Positions 14,595-23,908 of a DNA stretch of 41,765 bases are shown here, in pieces; the stretch's first letter is position 1; each line of letters opens with the position of its first letter. Made by a program: the position numbers and the translations under genes. Source of the DNA: Magnetococcales bacterium (GTDB taxonomy: Bacteria > Pseudomonadota > Magnetococcia > Magnetococcales > UBA8363); assembly GCA_002753515.1 (NCBI GenBank), contig PEAK01000039.1:1-41765 (forward strand). The letters are read 5' to 3'. The notes below the pieces were generated by a model. That model was not told where the DNA came from. It searched no databases and saw only the letters and a program-made list of their open reading frames with translations.

Positions 14595-15314
14595 CTACCA
14601 CGGCATGAAGCGGTTGATAAAACTCATGGGTCGGGTGGCACCGTTCATGTCGTAGCTCATCACATGCATTGCCCCGGTCATGGCTTGCATCGCCTGCGTC
14701 ATACCCTGCATATTTTGCGTCATGGGTGCCAAGGCATTGAGCTTGCGTGACATGCCCTCCATCAGGGTGTTCATGTCCACGACACTTTTGTTCATCCCCT
14801 GGATGCTGGTTTCCATGTTGCCGACGCTCCCCGTCATGGAGGCGATTTTGCTGCTCATGCTTTCGACGCTGTCCGCCATGTTTTGCATGTCCACCGACAT
14901 GGTTTCCATGTTGTCGGAGATGTATTCCAAATGGGTTGACATCAACTCGACATTATTGGCCAGCATGCCGACATTGGATGACAACGACCCCATGTTGAAT
15001 CCCATTTGCGGATCAATGGAGGAGGCGACGATGCGGATATCCTGGGTCAAGCTGAAAATCAGGAAGAAGCCATACATGGCCAGGATGATGAAGGCGAACA
15101 GCGAGGGGTAAACGATCAATTCCCAACGTCGGGCGCTTTTGTCGAAGCTTTTGGCGAATTCTGAAATAACTTTGCCGGAGCAATCGTTACACTCCTCATA
15201 CTTGCCCACGGGCAGGAATGGGGCGGGATTGCGAAAGGCTTTCCCTGACGGTCCCCCGGCGCAAGAGGCATCGTTGTTGACCGGGGTGTCTGAATTTTTC
15301 TGGTTATCCGACAT
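14595..15314 (-). CDS. Met-rich coiled-coil membrane protein paired with ParA
   Basis: 239 residues with AAAGGAGAG upstream of the ATG. A soluble N-terminus (~1-60) contains Y-E-E-C-N-D-C-S. One membrane segment follows (about 65-90, L-I-V-Y-P-S-L-F-A-F-I-I-L-A-M-Y-G-F-F-L). The remaining ~140 residues are a long helix with M at regular steps (N-M-E-T-M, N-M-A-D-S-V-E-S-M-S-S-K, M-T-Q-N-M-Q-G-M-T-Q-A-M). No named domain is recognised. The ParA-type gene lies directly upstream on the same strand (106 bp). A membrane partner or cargo adaptor for the ATPase is a reasonable inference. Confidence 0.75.
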   Translation of the reverse strand: MSDNQKNSDTPVNNDASCAGGPSGKAFRNPAPFLPVGKYEECNDCSGKVISEFAKSFDKSARRWELIVYPSLFAFIILAMYGFFLIFSLTQDIRIVASSIDPQMGFNMGSLSSNVGMLANNVELMSTHLEYISDNMETMSVDMQNMADSVESMSSKIASMTGSVGNMETSIQGMNKSVVDMNTLMEGMSRKLNALAPMTQNMQGMTQAMQAMTGAMHVMSYDMNGATRPMSFINRFMPW

Positions 15315-15419
15315 GAATCACGACTCTCCTTTAAGGATTCAGCCCCACCGGTGATTGTTATGCGGGGTACCGGTGTGTTCCGATAGCCCGCATGGCCCAT
15401 TGTTGAATGTCGACCGGCC

Positions 15420-16067
15420 TCAAGCCTTGCCCTTGGCGTTTGGATACAATGCCTTGGCCAGGTCGATGATTTCACTCCCAGCTTTTCCGTCAGCTCCCAA
15501 CTCGAACACGGCGCGCCCTTCGCTGAAAGAGCGCCGGTATGCCGTTCTTTGAAAGATTCTGTTATCCATGACCGTGACACCCGACAGCGTTCGCAGGGCT
15601 TCCTGCGTTTCGATGGCTTCGCGCATACCGGGGTGGGTATCGGCCCGGTTGATGAACATCATGACGTCTGGCATGGCCTTTTTTCCCGCCACGGTTTCGG
15701 CGACGATGTCGCGAAAGCGTGCCGTGGACCAGACGTCGGCCTGACTGGGTGGAACGGGAACGACAACCCGATCCGCCATGGCGATGGCTTGGCGCATGGC
15801 CCACAGATTGGATGCCCCCACGTCCACCAGGACTTCGCCCACGTGTTGCCGCATGATTTTGGTCGGGTTGCTGTCCGGGCGATAGACTTTGAGCTCGGGC
15901 AAGACTCCCATTTCCATGCGAACCTCGTTGACATCGCTCAAGGTGGATTGGGGATCGAGGTCAAAGCAGATGACATCGCGACCATTGATTGCCAACCACA
16001 CGGCCAGGTTGAACGTGATCGTACTTTTGCCGCAACCTCCCTTGAGATTTCCGATAACTGTTATCAT
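15420..16067 (-). CDS. ParA/MinD-family ATPase
   Basis: 215 residues, a short ParA-type positioning ATPase. The deviant Walker A G-N-L-K-G-G-C-G-K-S-T lies at residues 6-16, with the signature lysine. D-L-D-P-Q-S-T-L-S-D follows as switch I, and V-L-V-D-V-G-A is the Walker B region. No ParB or parS is seen. Instead a membrane coiled-coil gene follows, so this is more likely an orphan ParA positioning a protein complex than a chromosome-segregation factor. Such orphans position chemoreceptor arrays, microcompartments or flagella in other bacteria. Confidence 0.9.
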   Translation of the reverse strand: MITVIGNLKGGCGKSTITFNLAVWLAINGRDVICFDLDPQSTLSDVNEVRMEMGVLPELKVYRPDSNPTKIMRQHVGEVLVDVGASNLWAMRQAIAMADRVVVPVPPSQADVWSTARFRDIVAETVAGKKAMPDVMMFINRADTHPGMREAIETQEALRTLSGVTVMDNRIFQRTAYRRSFSEGRAVFELGADGKAGSEIIDLAKALYPNAKGKA

Positions 16068-16228
16068 GTTTTATTTTGATCCGCACACCGCCTGCCGAGA
16101 ACGACCGCACTACCGAACCGCACCCCATCTTTGGAGTTTCACGTAAAATGAACGTATTTGCAAGACCCCGTAGCCAAATTTTCCATAAATCGGGATAATG
16201 CGATCCATCGTGCCATTTTTTAGAAGAA

Positions 16229-17947
16229 TCAAGAACGATCCCCGGGGAAAATGGTGCAGTGCAACAGGCGGTTGGCACGCACATCTTTCATGTCCTGGGC
16301 CAGGGTGGCTTGTGGCAGGTTGAAGGCGTTGAAAACCCTGTAACACAAGGCGACCGAGGCCATCAATTGCATGGAAACGGTATGATTGGCCCCCATGGAT
16401 TTAAGCTCGGCAACCTCACTGACGAAGTTGGCGCGGGCGACGATGACCAGATCGGAGTGCAACTGTCGGGCTGTTGCCACGATGTTGCGTGTCGCCACGG
16501 GGTCGGGGACGGTCACGAGCAGCACTTTGGCCTGCATGATGCCGGCATGGCGCAACACATTGGTTTGAGTGGCATCACCGAACACGATGTCCGTCCCGGC
16601 TTCGGTTTCGCGGCGTACGGTTTCCGGATTGGTTTCCAGGATCACACAAGGGATCTCATGGCGCATGGCCAATAGTTTCGCCGCCTGGCCATTTTCCCCG
16701 AAGCCGACAATGATCAGGTGGTTGCTCAGGCGTTTCCTGGTCACATCCACTTCTTTTCGGCCCACGGCCAGGCGCCGCAACCAACGAACCCGGGCCAGAC
16801 GCCGACCGGCCCATGCGGCCCGTTCCACGAGGTTGGGTGCCATGGCCATGGTCACGATGGATACCGCCAGGAAGAATTGGTGACCATCGGCCGACAGCAA
16901 TCCTTCCGCCAAACCGGCCTTGGCCAACACGAATGAAAATTCCCCGACCTGTGCCAGACACAAGCCCACGGCGATGGAAGCGGCCAGTCCCGCCCCTGCG
17001 AACCAGGCCGATCCCATGGTCAGCAAAACCTTCAAAGCAACGACCCCCAAAGCGGCGAGACCGACTTCTCCCAGGTGTCCCCATAAGAATCCGGCATCCA
17101 ACAACATTCCGGCGGAGACGAAGAACAAACTGGTGAACAGGTCGCGAAACGGTAAAATCTGGGCAAAGGCTTGATGACCGAATTCCGATTCGGAGATCAT
17201 CAAACCCGCCATGAAGGCCCCCAAAGCCAGGGATAATCCCGCCATGGCCGTCAGCCAGGCGATGCCCAAACCGATGACGATCACACTCAGGATGAACAGT
17301 TCCGGATCCCGTTGCCGGACGACGCGAAACAGGACCGTGGCCACCAAACGACGGGCACCAAACCACAAAACCAAACCGATCACCCCTGATTTCACCAGGA
17401 ACAGGGCGAGTTCCCGCATGGGGTGGGCGGCCGTGCCCGCCAGCAAGGGCGTCAGCAACAGCATGGGCACAACGATCAAATCCTGGAAAATCAGGATACC
17501 AACGGCAACCCGACCGTGTGTTGCCCCGGACTCACCGCGCAGTTGCAATATTTTCAGGACGATGGCTGTGGAACTCAATGCCACCAGAAAGCCGACGAAC
17601 AGTGCTTGATTGGCGGGGACCGCCCAAAGCCAGGCGACCAGGGCGGTGGCCGTGCAGGTCAGTACCACCTGCAGCCCGCCGCCGACGAACACCGCTTTTT
17701 TCAATTCCAGAAGGCGGGACAGCGACAATTCCAGACCGATGGTGAACAACAGCAGCATCACCCCGATTTCCGCCAACAGATCCACTTCCTTGACGGTATC
17801 CACCCATGACAAACCATGGGGGCCCGCAATGACCCCGGTCAACAAAAAACCCAGGACGGGTGCAATCCGGAATCGATGGCACAGATACACCACCACCAAC
17901 GACAAGGAAAAAATAATCAAGAGTTGCGGTAAGATCGGATTTTCCAT
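16229..17947 (-). CDS. CPA2-family cation:proton antiporter with RCK/TrkA-N domain (KefB type)
   Basis: 572 residues from ATG 17947. About 12 hydrophobic segments occupy residues 1-380, with the CPA2 hallmarks L-G-F-L-L-T-G-V-I-A-G-P-H-G-L and L-A-L-G-A-F-M-A-G-L-M-I-S-E-S-E. Then comes a cytoplasmic NAD-binding RCK domain starting H-L-I-I-V-G-F-G-E-N-G-Q-A and including V-F-G-D-A-T-Q. This is the layout of glutathione- or redox-gated K+/H+ exchangers (KefB/KefC/YbaL). No KefF/KefG partner is adjacent. It is 13 bp from the end of the downstream-oriented DHH gene's stop, on the same strand, so co-transcription is possible. Confidence 0.92.
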   Translation of the reverse strand: MENPILPQLLIIFSLSLVVVYLCHRFRIAPVLGFLLTGVIAGPHGLSWVDTVKEVDLLAEIGVMLLLFTIGLELSLSRLLELKKAVFVGGGLQVVLTCTATALVAWLWAVPANQALFVGFLVALSSTAIVLKILQLRGESGATHGRVAVGILIFQDLIVVPMLLLTPLLAGTAAHPMRELALFLVKSGVIGLVLWFGARRLVATVLFRVVRQRDPELFILSVIVIGLGIAWLTAMAGLSLALGAFMAGLMISESEFGHQAFAQILPFRDLFTSLFFVSAGMLLDAGFLWGHLGEVGLAALGVVALKVLLTMGSAWFAGAGLAASIAVGLCLAQVGEFSFVLAKAGLAEGLLSADGHQFFLAVSIVTMAMAPNLVERAAWAGRRLARVRWLRRLAVGRKEVDVTRKRLSNHLIIVGFGENGQAAKLLAMRHEIPCVILETNPETVRRETEAGTDIVFGDATQTNVLRHAGIMQAKVLLVTVPDPVATRNIVATARQLHSDLVIVARANFVSEVAELKSMGANHTVSMQLMASVALCYRVFNAFNLPQATLAQDMKDVRANRLLHCTIFPGDRS

Positions 17948-17995
17948 GGGTGGCCTTGAAGATGTTCCGCGAAACGTTACCAACCTCCGGGGGCA

Positions 17996-18934
17996 TCAAC
18001 CATCCGCGGTAATGATGGCCACCAACTCCTTGAGGACGGTATCCGCTTTGTTGTTGTCCACCTGACAGGTACCCGCATTACGATGGCCACCACCACCATA
18101 TTTCAAGGCCAATTCACCCACATTGGTATTGGAATCCCGGCGAATGATCGATTTGCCGATGGCGAATACGGTGTTTTGTTTCTGGAACCCCCACAGGACG
18201 TGAATGGAAATATTGCATTGCGGGTAGAGTGCATAAATCATGAAGCGATTGCCGGCCCAGATGGTTTCCTCATTGCGCAAATCCAGTACCACCAGGTTGT
18301 CATGCACCCGAACGCAATCGTGGAGCTGTTGGCGAAACTTTTTTTCATGATCGAAATAAATATCGACCCGTTCCTTGACATCGGGGAGCTTCATGATTTC
18401 CTCGACGGGCATGTCCCGGCAATGATCGATCAATTGCATCATCAACTGGTAGTTGGAGACGGTGAAATTGCGGAAGCGTCCCAAACCCGTGCGTGCGTCC
18501 ATCAAAAAGTTCATCAGCACCCAGCCGGTGGGTTGCAAGATTTCCTCGCGACTGAATTGCGCCGCGTCGCCTTTGTCCACAGCTTCCATCATTTCCTGAC
18601 TGATTCTGGTGAAAACGCTGGCGCCGCCATAATAATCGTAAACCACCCGTGCCGCCGAAGGCGCTTTGGGGTCGATGATGTGATTATCGGGTTTATCGCC
18701 ACCACGGCGGATGGTTTCGCTCAAGTGATGATCAAACGCCAGATAAATCCCCGGGACGTATGGCAAGTTGGTGGAAATATCCCGATTGGTGATGTCAATC
18801 TTGCCATCCTGCATATCCTTCGGATGGACGAACTTGATCTCATCAATCATCTCCAACTCTTTCAGCAACACTGCACACACCAAACCGTCAAAGTCGCTGC
18901 GGGTGACAAGGCGAAATTTATTTTTTTGATTCAT
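17996..18934 (-). CDS. DHH-family phosphoesterase (exopolyphosphatase-like)
   Basis: 312 residues; AAAGGAGCGCCC precedes the ATG. The DHH metal site is visible: R-S-D-F-D-G-L-V-C-A near the start and Y-L-A-F-D-H-H-L in the middle. The DHHA1-type motif G-G-G-G-H-R-N-A-G-T is near the C-terminus. Members hydrolyse phosphodiester or phosphoanhydride bonds in nucleotides, oligoribonucleotides or polyphosphate. Exact substrate cannot be told. It is followed by the antiporter gene on the same strand. Confidence 0.88.
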   Translation of the reverse strand: MNQKNKFRLVTRSDFDGLVCAVLLKELEMIDEIKFVHPKDMQDGKIDITNRDISTNLPYVPGIYLAFDHHLSETIRRGGDKPDNHIIDPKAPSAARVVYDYYGGASVFTRISQEMMEAVDKGDAAQFSREEILQPTGWVLMNFLMDARTGLGRFRNFTVSNYQLMMQLIDHCRDMPVEEIMKLPDVKERVDIYFDHEKKFRQQLHDCVRVHDNLVVLDLRNEETIWAGNRFMIYALYPQCNISIHVLWGFQKQNTVFAIGKSIIRRDSNTNVGELALKYGGGGHRNAGTCQVDNNKADTVLKELVAIITADG

Positions 18935-19012
18935 GGGCGCTCCTTTTTAGCAGCAAAATGGGGTTGAGAGACTGAAAGTCGACCATTACCCCTGCCAACA
19001 TAGCGAAAAACC

Positions 19013-21196
19013 CTAAACTTTCATACCCTGATTCTTTTCTTTATGGGTCAGCATCCAGGCGCGGTGAATGGTATCGTTACGGGAAAAATCCCTGGGTATC
19101 GTCTCCCGAGTGATTTCCCGGATCAGCAAGCGGGATTGCAAAGCCGCCTCATCCAGCTTGAATCGCTGAAAATTGGTCGAAAATAACAGAATTCCCCCGG
19201 AACTTAAATGCCCGGCCGCCTTGAGGATCAGTTCCCCATGATCGCGTTGCAAGTTCAAGGGACGTGCCATCCCCTTGGAGTTGGAAAAACTGGGGGGGTC
19301 CAACAGGATCAAATCGAATCGTTCCCGGGTGTTGTCGAGCCAGGCCAAACAGTCGGCATGGACGAAGCGGTGCTGATGCCCGGACACGCCGTTGAGTTCA
19401 CAATTTTTTCTCGCCCAGTCCAGATAGGCGTGCGACATATCCACGGTCACGGTCGCCGCCGCGCCGCCCGCCGCCGCGTAAACCGTTGCCGTCCCCGTGT
19501 AACCGAACAGGTTTAAAAAACGCCGACCCCGGGCATGCTCCCGTACCTTGGATCGCATCAGGCGATAATCCAAAAACAATCCCGTATCCAGGCGATCCGT
19601 GAGATTGATCAAAAAACGCAATCCCCCTTCGCCCACCTCATGATAGCGCCCCAGGCGTTCCAACACCCCATAACGCGCCCCACCGGGTCCACGCTGGCGT
19701 GTTTTCAGATGTACGTGATCCGCCGGAACCCGCAACACATCGGGAATCGCCGCCATGGCCAGACGCAATCGTTCCCTGGCCTTGGCGGCATCCACCGACT
19801 TGGGGGGGGCATATTCCTGCACATGAACCCGGTTTTCATACAGATCGATACCCAATGCGAACTCAGGGATGTCCGCGTCATACACCCGGTAACAACCAAT
19901 CCCCTCGCGATGACACCACCCCGCCAGGCGTTTTTTATTTTTGCTGAGACGATTGACAAAGGCGTCGATTTCGATGGGTTTGTCCGCAGCGCCATGGATC
20001 GCGGGCGCTTGGGGGGAATAATGTAACAATTGACAAGGGAGTGAACCATTTTTCAAGGCTTCCCGACGGTCGGGTTCCCGTCCCAATGCCTGTTCAGGCG
20101 ATGCCACTCCGGAAAAAATGGCGCAGTGCCACTGGGAGAAGTGGCGGCGCGACAATTCCCCCAATCGTTCATGCAAGGCCAGCACCTCTTCCTCCGCCCC
20201 CAAGCGCACGCCATACGGTGGATTGGTCACCAGGAGACCCGATGCACCCAATGCCATTTCCCGGCTCAGATGCTCCAGGGGCTGACACTCGAAGCGGATG
20301 CGACCCGTCAATCCCGCCTTGGCGGCGTTGGCCTCGGCCCCCTTGATCGCCCCGGGGGCGGCATCCAATCCCAACATGTCGGGTAAGGTCGTTATCCCCA
20401 CGGCAAACCGTTCTCGAGCCTCTGCCACGCATTGGTCCCATAGTTTGGCATCCATGCCCAACCAACCTTTGAAGCCGTAATAATCCCGCCACAATCCCGG
20501 AGCGGCATCCGCCGCCATCAAGGCCGCCTCGATGACCAACGCCCCGGTACCACACAGGGGATCCAGGAACGCCCCTCCCTGACTGGCAATGGCCGGCCAA
20601 TCCGACAGGAGCAAAATGGCCGCCGCCAGGTTTTCCTTCAACGGGGCCGCACCCGCCTGCATTCGATAGCCGCGTCGGTGCAAACTTTCCCCGGACAGGT
20701 CCAACGCCACCAGTACCCGATGATCGCGCAAGCGGCAATGAATGCGAATATCCGGTGCCTCCAGGCGCACCGATGGCCGGCGCCCATTGCGCAGGCGGAA
20801 ACGATCCGCCAGACCATCCTTGACCCGGAGTCCACCGAAATGGGTGTGGCGAATGCCATCCCCTGTGCCAAAGAAATCGACGGCAAAGGTGTCATTCAGG
20901 CGCAAATGATCTTCCCAAGGGATGTCCATGACCCCGGCATGCAAATCCTCTGCGGAGGCGATGCGGAACCGGGCCAACGGCAAAAGCAGGCGCGAAGCCA
21001 CCCGCGACCACAAACAAACCATGCAGGCGGTTCGCAAAGTCCCGGTGAAAGAGACCCCACCCTGTACCGGACGTATCCGTTCCGCACCCAAGGCGCCCAA
21101 TTCCCGGGCCAATAACGATTCGGTCCCCTGTGGGGACGTGGCGAACAATTCATGGTGGGTCACGGTATCGATCCCATAGCCGCTCCGGTGGTTCAC
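19013..21196 (-). CDS. rlmKL: Bifunctional 23S rRNA guanine methyltransferase RlmKL
   Basis: 727 residues, normal for the fused enzyme. The N-terminal part has a THUMP domain and the RlmL (m2G2445) methyltransferase, with D-P-L-C-G-T-G-A-L-V-I-E-A and the catalytic N-P-P-Y-G-V-R-L-G. The C-terminal part is the RlmK (m7G2069) domain, with L-N-L-F-G-Y-T-G-T-A-T-V, the SAM-binding V-D-M-S-H-A-Y, and L-D-P-P-S-F-S-N-S-K. The start is a GTG at 21196; another GTG 33 bases downstream is possible. It is separated from the DHH gene by about 80 bp. Confidence 0.95.
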   Translation of the reverse strand: MNHRSGYGIDTVTHHELFATSPQGTESLLARELGALGAERIRPVQGGVSFTGTLRTACMVCLWSRVASRLLLPLARFRIASAEDLHAGVMDIPWEDHLRLNDTFAVDFFGTGDGIRHTHFGGLRVKDGLADRFRLRNGRRPSVRLEAPDIRIHCRLRDHRVLVALDLSGESLHRRGYRMQAGAAPLKENLAAAILLLSDWPAIASQGGAFLDPLCGTGALVIEAALMAADAAPGLWRDYYGFKGWLGMDAKLWDQCVAEARERFAVGITTLPDMLGLDAAPGAIKGAEANAAKAGLTGRIRFECQPLEHLSREMALGASGLLVTNPPYGVRLGAEEEVLALHERLGELSRRHFSQWHCAIFSGVASPEQALGREPDRREALKNGSLPCQLLHYSPQAPAIHGAADKPIEIDAFVNRLSKNKKRLAGWCHREGIGCYRVYDADIPEFALGIDLYENRVHVQEYAPPKSVDAAKARERLRLAMAAIPDVLRVPADHVHLKTRQRGPGGARYGVLERLGRYHEVGEGGLRFLINLTDRLDTGLFLDYRLMRSKVREHARGRRFLNLFGYTGTATVYAAAGGAAATVTVDMSHAYLDWARKNCELNGVSGHQHRFVHADCLAWLDNTRERFDLILLDPPSFSNSKGMARPLNLQRDHGELILKAAGHLSSGGILLFSTNFQRFKLDEAALQSRLLIREITRETIPRDFSRNDTIHRAWMLTHKEKNQGMKV

Positions 21197-21314
21197 CCGT
21201 GCGGAGTTGCAGCGCTTTTATCGCCTGATTGGATGGCCGCCGCCAACTGCAATTCCTGCATGAATTCATCAGGTGACCTTAATGATTTTGGAAAACTTTT
21301 CTCGGAAAGCGGTG

Positions 21315-22247
21315 TCACACCTTGTCCGAGAAAACGTCATCCAGGGACTGGGCGTCCACAAATCGAAGACTCCATTCTTCCAGAAAGGATGGCTCAGCTT
21401 TGGCCATTTTCTCACGGGCCCAGTCGGGCACTGTGCCGAAACGGCGTTGCAACTGGCGGATTAGAATTTTGGCCTCGCCAATCTGCTCACCTTCCTGCCG
21501 TCCTTCCCATTTACCGGCACCATAGGTGGAGAGTACAAAGCTTGCCTGATCACGCAGTTCTTCCTGATAGCGTTCGTAGGCCCTGCGCTCGGTCTCTGGC
21601 AATTGCAGGACATCGAGCTGTTCTTTGGCCTTTTTTAGGCCACGGGCCGTAAAATCATCACGAATGTCAGAGTTTTTCAAAAAATAGATCCACTCGTCCA
21701 GGGTATCGCGGGCGACATCATCGAAATTTCTCACTTTGATCAGGTAATGCTCAGGGAAAATAGCAGCTACCGAAGGGCGTTGAAACAAAGCTTTCTGTCC
21801 CTCGTCCAAGGCCAATTCTTCCCGGGTGTGCAACCCCCTGAAAGAAGTGTTACCCACATAGACATAATCCTTGCCACGCCCCAGATCAAAATAGAGAATG
21901 CTGATGGTGATGACCTTGATGACACTGGCGTAAGGCTTGCCTTCCGTCATGTGTTCAGTAATGGCCTTGGCAGTGCTAAAGAGTAACCGCTGCAGATAGT
22001 CCCACTCGCGCTCATATTGCAGCTCAACGATGATCATTTCATCCCGGGTGTTTTTGATCTTGAGATCGACACGGTTGAATTTATCGTTGCGGGTTTCCTT
22101 ATTACTTTCGCTCTCCAGGATTTCAACGATACGCACATCCTCGCGAAGAAGTTCGGAGAGAAACCCTTCCAGGATTTCAAAATTGGCCTTGCTGCGCAGC
22201 AGGCGTTTCAAGGCCCAGTCGAAGCTGATCAACCGCCGTTGTTTCAC
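21315..22247 (-). CDS. Second Rpn-family PD-(D/E)XK nuclease
   Basis: 310 residues from a GTG at 22247 that is preceded by GGAGGACC with good spacing; the upstream in-frame ATG at 22310 lacks one. The core has F-D-W-A-L-K-R-L-L, the Asp in N-R-V-D-L-K-I-K, and the Glu-Gln pair in I-I-V-E-L-Q-Y-E-R-E, the PD-(D/E)XK arrangement of this family. The C-terminus carries the Q-E-G repeat-like region and ends S-L-D-D-V-F-S, matching the tail of the Rpn gene at 13279-14274, although the nuclease parts are only distantly similar. It stands alone between rlmKL and a gene-free stretch. Confidence 0.87.
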   Translation of the reverse strand: MKQRRLISFDWALKRLLRSKANFEILEGFLSELLREDVRIVEILESESNKETRNDKFNRVDLKIKNTRDEMIIVELQYEREWDYLQRLLFSTAKAITEHMTEGKPYASVIKVITISILYFDLGRGKDYVYVGNTSFRGLHTREELALDEGQKALFQRPSVAAIFPEHYLIKVRNFDDVARDTLDEWIYFLKNSDIRDDFTARGLKKAKEQLDVLQLPETERRAYERYQEELRDQASFVLSTYGAGKWEGRQEGEQIGEAKILIRQLQRRFGTVPDWAREKMAKAEPSFLEEWSLRFVDAQSLDDVFSDKV

Positions 22248-22902
22248 TTTTGTTGGTCCTCCCTGGCAACCCGACCAACCTGCAACTTTGAAAAATTGAG
22301 CATTTATCAAACGTCCATGATAGTCTTTCTATCACAAGAAACAAGTCGAAATCCTGGTTGAACACCTTCCAAGCGGCATGCCGAGCCCGTTTTGATCTTC
22401 AAATAGAGGCCACTCCCTGCGCCATCAGGTTGTGCCCCCTCCAGATGTCAGTAAAACGCCCCGAATAGTGCCTTGAAGAAGGCTGTTCAAATCACTAGGC
22501 AAGCCGTGTGGTACCAACACGATACGTTAACACTATTCTGCCATGTTGGCTGTCAAAAAACCAGGATTGGCGGATTGAAAACCCGACAGGCGCTATACTG
22601 CGCGCGGCTATAAACAACGATTTTGGAATGCCTTGCAGCACTCGTCCCGCCTTGCTTTACGCCGCGTTGGAAAAAACGTCATTTATGGCCGCGCACAGTA
22701 TATCTGGATGATACCGAGACAATCCAAGTACCATCTCTTGGAGAAGTAAGGCGTCGGAAGGAAGGCTGGGAATTTATGGCCGAATGAAGTTTTGACGCTG
22801 TCCCAAACCCTGCCGGGAAGGGGCACACCCCTTCCCGGACCCATCCATCCAAGAAAAGACACTTTGAATGTCAACACCCCCTGGTTCAAGTAAACTAAAA
22901 GT
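22248..22902. other. Gene-free interval upstream of the second Rpn gene
   Basis: About 655 bp without a credible gene. It contains a perfect G/C-rich palindrome at 22813-22838. The promoter for the minus-strand Rpn gene must lie in its left part. No RNA gene was recognised. Confidence 0.45.
22813..22838. repeat. Perfect palindromic hairpin
   Basis: CCGGGAAGGGG-CACA-CCCCTTCCCGG forms an 11-bp stem with a 4-base loop, 65 bp after the stop of the minus-strand fucose synthase gene. There is no T-run on either side, so it is more likely a REP-like unit or a Rho-assisted/3'-protecting hairpin than a classical terminator. Confidence 0.7.
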
Positions 22903-23844
22903 CTAACGCCGGAACGAATCCTGATGTTCAAGGAACCATTGGTACGTCATCCGGATACCCTCTTCAAGCCCCGTTGCCGCCCGCCAACCCAGTTGGTCCA
23001 GTTTGTCAACGTTCAAACATTTGACCGGGGTGCCATCCGGTTTGTCCGTGTCAAAACTTAAAACACCCGTATAGCCCACCACGTGTTGGATCATCTCCGC
23101 CAATTCCCGGATGCTGATATCCTTGCCAACGCCGACATTGACGATTTCCTCGGCATCGTAGTGTTGCATGAGGAACAGACAGGCCGCGGCCAAATCATCG
23201 ACAAATAAAAATTCACGGCGTGGCGTCCCCGTACCCCAAATGACCACCTGATCGGCCCCCGACAGTTTGGCTTCATGAAACCTGCGGATCAAGGCTGGCA
23301 AAACATGGGAATTCTCATGATGGAAATTATCACCCGGGCCATACAAATTGGTTGGCATCAGACAAATCCCCTGAAAGCCATATTGTCTCCTGAAAGCCTG
23401 TACCAGACGTATGCCGGCAATTTTGGCAATGGCATACCATTGATTGCTCACCTCCAGGGGACCCGTCAGCAAACTCCCTTCGGCGATGGGTTGCGGGCAA
23501 TCCCGGGGATAAATACATGAGGAACCCAAGAAAAGGAGCTTGTTGACCCGATAGCGTCTGGCCGCTTCGATGCAATGGTTCTGAATCTGTAAATTGCCGA
23601 GGATGAAGTCAGCCGGGTAGGTCGCGTTGGCATGGATCCCCCCCACCACGGCCGCAGCCAAAAAGACATACTCGGGACGATGTCTGGCAAAGAAGTCATC
23701 CACGGCGGTCTGACGGGTCAGGTCCAACTCGTCGCGACCGGCCAGCAAAATATTTTCATACCCTTCCGCGCGAAGTTGCCTTAGGATGGCCCCACCAACC
23801 AAGCCACGGTGACCAGCCACAAAGATACGACTCTTTTTTTCCAT
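22903..23844 (-). CDS. fcl: GDP-L-fucose synthase
   Basis: A short-chain dehydrogenase/reductase converting GDP-4-keto-6-deoxy-mannose to GDP-L-fucose for surface polysaccharide. Visible: the NADP-binding [16 protein letters not shown] (catalytic Ser), Y-A-I-A-K (catalytic Tyr and Lys), and [17 protein letters not shown] with the family His. ATG 23844 is preferred over 23859. The partner gene gmd is not in the window. It diverges from the gene at 23909. Confidence 0.95.
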   Translation of the reverse strand: MEKKSRIFVAGHRGLVGGAILRQLRAEGYENILLAGRDELDLTRQTAVDDFFARHRPEYVFLAAAVVGGIHANATYPADFILGNLQIQNHCIEAARRYRVNKLLFLGSSCIYPRDCPQPIAEGSLLTGPLEVSNQWYAIAKIAGIRLVQAFRRQYGFQGICLMPTNLYGPGDNFHHENSHVLPALIRRFHEAKLSGADQVVIWGTGTPRREFLFVDDLAAACLFLMQHYDAEEIVNVGVGKDISIRELAEMIQHVVGYTGVLSFDTDKPDGTPVKCLNVDKLDQLGWRAATGLEEGIRMTYQWFLEHQDSFRR

Positions 23845-23908
23845 GGTGAGAAATCCCATTACTCAAAATGAACGACCTCGCGGGGTCGATGTTGAAAGGC
23901 AGGGAATC

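Noticed and set aside
18083-18967. Long plus-strand frame opposite the DHH phosphoesterase
   Set aside because: The minus-strand gene carries the DHH motifs and a strong ribosome-binding site. The opposite frame is a codon-bias shadow.
22508-22711. 67-codon plus-strand ORF in the gene-free interval
   Set aside because: It has no ribosome-binding site, no family resemblance and no neighbouring partner.
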